From Desulfobacterales bacterium (GTDB lineage Bacteria; Desulfobacterota; Desulfobacteria; Desulfobacterales; Desulfobacteraceae): a DNA stretch of 7,601 nucleotides. The notes below the pieces were generated by a model that was not told where the DNA came from, did no database searches, and saw only the letters and a list, made by a program, of their open reading frames with translations. Shown piece by piece: positions 5,492 through 7,601 of the stretch. The stretch's first letter is position 1, and every line of letters begins with the position of its first letter. A program made the position numbers and the translations under genes. The stretch is taken from NCBI GenBank assembly GCA_022361315.1, contig JAKSBB010001224.1, positions 1 through 7,601 on the forward strand, written 5' to 3'.

Positions 5492-6127
5492 CTACTCCCC
5501 CCAGCGCCGGGTCAGCCGTTGTTCGGCGCCCAGGTGATCCATAATTCTGGACACCACCGTATCCGCAACGTCAGTGACGGTTTCCGGAAAGGAATAAAAG
5601 GAAGGAGACGGCGGTAGAATCACCGCACCGGCCCTGGCCGCCCGGGTCATATTTTCCAGATGAATCACACTGAACGGAGTTTCTCTGGGAACGAGAATCA
5701 GGGGTCTGCGTTCTTTCAGGGCAACATCGCAGGACCGGGTAATGAGATTATCGGCATAACCGCCGGCAATGGCCGCCAGGGTTTTCATGGAACAGGGAGC
5801 CACAGCCATGCCGTTATGAACAAAGGAACCCGAGGCAGGTGCCGCGGCGATCTCTTCCGGGGCAAAGGTCTCCACCCGGTAAATCGCCCCTTTGTCCACA
5901 CCGTACCTGAGCAGGAAATCCAGCAGGGTTTCATCGGCCGTCATCCCCATTTCATGGATCAATACCTTTCTGCCGGCGCCGGACAGGATCACCAGCACCC
6001 GCGCCCCGGTTTCCGCCAGGGCCTTGACCAGACGAACCCCGTAAAGGCTGCCGGATGCCCCTGAAACTGCCACCACATAGGTTTTGCCCTTATTCGGTAT
6101 TTCCGGGTGAACTTTTTCTGCATTCAT
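5492..6127 (-). CDS. ubiX: UbiX-family flavin prenyltransferase
   Basis: 211 residues, normal family length with a short N-terminal tail. The enzyme joins a dimethylallyl group to reduced FMN, making the prenylated FMN cofactor used by UbiD-type decarboxylases in quinone synthesis. Visible motifs: VSGASGSLYG (21-30), the FMN-binding loop; SFVHNGMAVAPCSMKTLA (101-118); CDVALKERRPLILVPRETP (133-151) with K138, R148 and E149; and LPPSPSFY (171-178) with Y178. K138, R148 and Y178 keep the spacing of the dimethylallyl-phosphate-binding K129, R139 and Y169 of Pseudomonas UbiX. The ATG overlaps the ubiA stop (ATGA, 6124-6127), so translation is coupled. No UbiD partner is present in the window. Next to a UbiA of the RNPRT type, it is probably the flavin prenyltransferase (MqnM role) of the futalosine menaquinone pathway. 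Confidence 0.93.
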   Translation of the reverse strand: MNAEKVHPEIPNKGKTYVVAVSGASGSLYGVRLVKALAETGARVLVILSGAGRKVLIHEMGMTADETLLDFLLRYGVDKGAIYRVETFAPEEIAAAPASGSFVHNGMAVAPCSMKTLAAIAGGYADNLITRSCDVALKERRPLILVPRETPFSVIHLENMTRAARAGAVILPPSPSFYSFPETVTDVADTVVSRIMDHLGAEQRLTRRWGE

Positions 6128-7008
6128 CTGAGGACAACCTCCGTTATCACCCCGATCAGAAGCACCACGGAAATGATGGAATTCATATGGAAAAACGCCA
6201 TATCAATCCGGCTCAGGTCACGGGGATTGACCAGCCGGTGCTCAACGATTAAAAGGATGCCGATTATGCCTAAAAACACCAGAAAGACCGGGTGCATGCC
6301 AAAGGCAAAAAACATGGCCGTGAAAAACCCCATGGTCATCACATGCAGCAGGGAGGAAACCTTCATGGCATTGCTCGCCCCCAGGGCTGCCGGCAAAGAG
6401 AACAGTCCCTGTTCCCGGTCAAAGTCGATATCCTGGCAGGCATATAGAATGTCAAACCCTGCAATGTAGGTCCAGAGGCTGGCCGAAAGAAAGACCACCC
6501 CGGGACTCAGGGTATCCGTAATTGCCACCCAGGCCCCCACCGGTGCCAGGGCGATGGCAAAGCCCAGGTAAAGGTGACAATATTGGGTAAACCGCTTGGT
6601 ATAGGAGTAGAAGCAAAGGGCAAAAAGCACGGGAAAAGAAAGTATAAAGCAGAGCTTGGACAGCATGGCGGCCGAAAAAACAAATATCATACCGGATGCC
6701 GCCACAAAGAATATGGCTTCTTTTTGGGACAGCACCCCGGAGGGAATTTCACGGATGGCGGTCCTGGGATTTCTGGCGTCGATGGCCGCATCAACGATCC
6801 GGTTAAACCCCATGGCCGCAGATCTTGCCGCCACCATGGCGACCAGGATCCAGACCAGATCCCAGACAGATGGGGCATGGGACTGCCAGGCTATAATCAC
6901 GGCCGACAGGGCAAAAGGAAGGGCAAAGATGGAATGGGAAAACTTAATCATCCTGCCGTAATCCCGGGTTTTTTCCGATAGACGTTTGGTTTTAACTTCT
7001 GTGTTCAT
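6124..7008 (-). CDS. ubiA: UbiA-family polyprenyltransferase, probably MqnP-like
   Basis: 294-residue inner-membrane protein with about eight or nine hydrophobic segments (roughly 26-42, 49-66, 98-117, 119-135, 147-164, 170-190, 215-236, 239-256, 270-290). UbiA enzymes transfer a polyprenyl chain to an aromatic ring. The two Asp-rich Mg2+-diphosphate motifs are intact: N69-x3-D73-x3-D77 in NRIVDAAID, followed by ARNPRTAIREIPSG (78-91), and D193-x-D-x-D197 in QDIDFDRE, followed by GLFSLP. This form is common in anaerobes labelled 4-hydroxybenzoate polyprenyltransferase but probably working on the naphthoate precursor of menaquinone (MqnP); the choice is inferred from the family and the adjacent ubiX. 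The open frame extends to 7230, but that would run through the amrS gene. ATG 7008 has AGGA (7012-7015) only 3 nt upstream, a close but usable site, and gives a normal N-terminus. Confidence 0.9.
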   Translation of the reverse strand: MNTEVKTKRLSEKTRDYGRMIKFSHSIFALPFALSAVIIAWQSHAPSVWDLVWILVAMVAARSAAMGFNRIVDAAIDARNPRTAIREIPSGVLSQKEAIFFVAASGMIFVFSAAMLSKLCFILSFPVLFALCFYSYTKRFTQYCHLYLGFAIALAPVGAWVAITDTLSPGVVFLSASLWTYIAGFDILYACQDIDFDREQGLFSLPAALGASNAMKVSSLLHVMTMGFFTAMFFAFGMHPVFLVFLGIIGILLIVEHRLVNPRDLSRIDMAFFHMNSIISVVLLIGVITEVVLR

Positions 7009-7030
7009 GGGTCCTAAGTGTTGTCTTAAT

Positions 7031-7601
7031 TTAAAAGATGCCGTACACAGGTGTACCGCACCCCGGGCAGTTGCCCTTGTCCGTAACATGATTGTTAACC
7101 GTATACCCCCGGCGTTCCACCAGCAGTTGGCCGCAATGATGACAACCTGTGTTCTCCCGGGCACTTTGCACATTGCCGGTGTATACATACCGTAGCCCGG
7201 CCTTCTCACCGATCTCGCAGGCTGTTTCAAGGGTTTGTACCGGGGTAGCGGATCTGTCCGTCAGGCGGTATGTGGGATGAAACCGGGAAAGATGCCAGGG
7301 GGTTTCCGGTCCCAGTTCATCACAGATGAATCCGGCCATCTGCCCGAGTTCTTCAGGATCGTCGTTCAGCCCCGGTATGAGGAGGGTGGTGACCTCCACC
7401 ATCATCCCTTTCCGCTTCATCAGACGAAGGGTTTCTTTTACCGGTTCGAGCCGGGCGTTGCAAAGCTTCCGGTAAAACCCGTCGCTGTATGCTTTTAGAT
7501 CTACATTGGCCGCGTCCAGCACATCGCCTGCCATCTCCAGCAGCTCGGGACTCATAAACCCGTTGGTGACAAAGATATTGTAGAGTCCCTCCGCCTTGGC
7601 C
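7031..7601 (-). CDS. amrS: AmmeMemoRadiSam system radical SAM enzyme, C-terminal part (cut by window edge)
   Basis: Only the last 190 residues are present; the frame stays open to the right edge, so the N-terminus with the expected CxxxCxxC iron-sulfur motif is outside. The visible part starts in AKAEGLYNIFVTNGFMSPELL, then DAANVDLKAYSD, VEVTTLLIPGLNDDPEEL, TPWHLSRFHPTYRL and GLRYVYTGNV, the usual second half of the AmrS TIM barrel. It ends in a C-terminal cysteine module, two C-x-x-C-G pairs (CHHCG and CPGCG, 24 residues apart), which probably binds zinc or another metal. AmrS homologues occur with AMMECR1-like and MEMO-like proteins; their reaction is not settled to my knowledge. An ATG at 7555 is internal, not the start. 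The stop is 22 bp before ubiA, so this is the upstream member of the operon seen here. Confidence 0.88.
   Translation of the reverse strand, partial: AKAEGLYNIFVTNGFMSPELLEMAGDVLDAANVDLKAYSDGFYRKLCNARLEPVKETLRLMKRKGMMVEVTTLLIPGLNDDPEELGQMAGFICDELGPETPWHLSRFHPTYRLTDRSATPVQTLETACEIGEKAGLRYVYTGNVQSARENTGCHHCGQLLVERRGYTVNNHVTDKGNCPGCGTPVYGIF

Noticed and set aside
7009..7230. Long N-terminal extension of the UbiA protein to 7230
   Set aside because: It would overlap the conserved C-terminus of AmrS in another frame, and its residues look unlike any UbiA N-terminus.
7553..7555. ATG at 7555 as start of the radical SAM gene
   Set aside because: The frame continues upstream with conserved VTNG residues to the window edge, so the Met is internal.
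1..7601. CRISPR array, transposase, integrase, attachment site, tRNA or rRNA
   Set aside because: No spaced direct repeats, terminal inverted repeats, recombinase motifs or RNA gene features were recognised on either strand.

Overview
The window looks like core chromosomal DNA of an anaerobic, probably Desulfobacteria-like (sulfate-reducer-type) bacterium. This is an inference from gene content: an AmmeMemoRadiSam-type radical SAM protein, a UbiA/UbiX pair of the kind found in futalosine-type menaquinone synthesis, a SerB with two ACT domains, a DUF89 subfamily I protein and an orphan solute-binding protein. Base use is even and moderately GC-rich. No mobile element, CRISPR array, tRNA or rRNA was seen.

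Layout, left to right: (1) a small secreted protein of unknown function on the minus strand (3-329). (2) A gene-free divergent region (330-616) with a perfect 8-bp inverted repeat and a hairpin-prone leader. (3) A short QueD/6-pyruvoyl-tetrahydropterin-synthase-family gene on the plus strand (617-1000), ending 7 bp from the convergent end of (4) serB (minus, 1008-2276). (5) A divergent promoter region (2277-2501). (6) A periplasmic solute-binding protein on the plus strand (2502-3251), which converges with (7) a tightly packed minus-strand operon, read in the order amrS (cut by the right edge), ubiA, ubiX, cca, DUF89. Within the operon, junctions are a 22-bp gap (amrS/ubiA), a 4-bp ATGA overlap (ubiA/ubiX), an 11-bp gap (ubiX/cca) and a 3-nt GTGA-type overlap (cca/DUF89), so the genes are very likely cotranscribed and partly translationally coupled.

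How the genes work together: UbiX makes prenylated FMN for a UbiD-type decarboxylase that is not in the window. UbiA attaches the polyprenyl tail to the aromatic quinone precursor. Together they suggest quinone (probably menaquinone) synthesis. Cca finishes tRNA 3' ends, and the DUF89 protein is a predicted metal-dependent metabolite-repair phosphatase, so the operon is functionally mixed. SerB performs the last step of serine synthesis.

The main oddity is the QueD homologue. It keeps the three zinc-binding histidines and the substrate-anchoring Glu, but two of the three catalytic-triad positions are changed (Cys to His, Asp to Ser). This suggests a paralogue with a changed or lost reaction. 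Other points of interest are a 12-bp in-frame tandem repeat inside the second ACT domain of SerB, a palindrome abutting a -10-like box upstream of the small secreted protein, and a duplicated FxxGxxxG motif in that protein. I found no clear sign of a wholly new multi-gene system.
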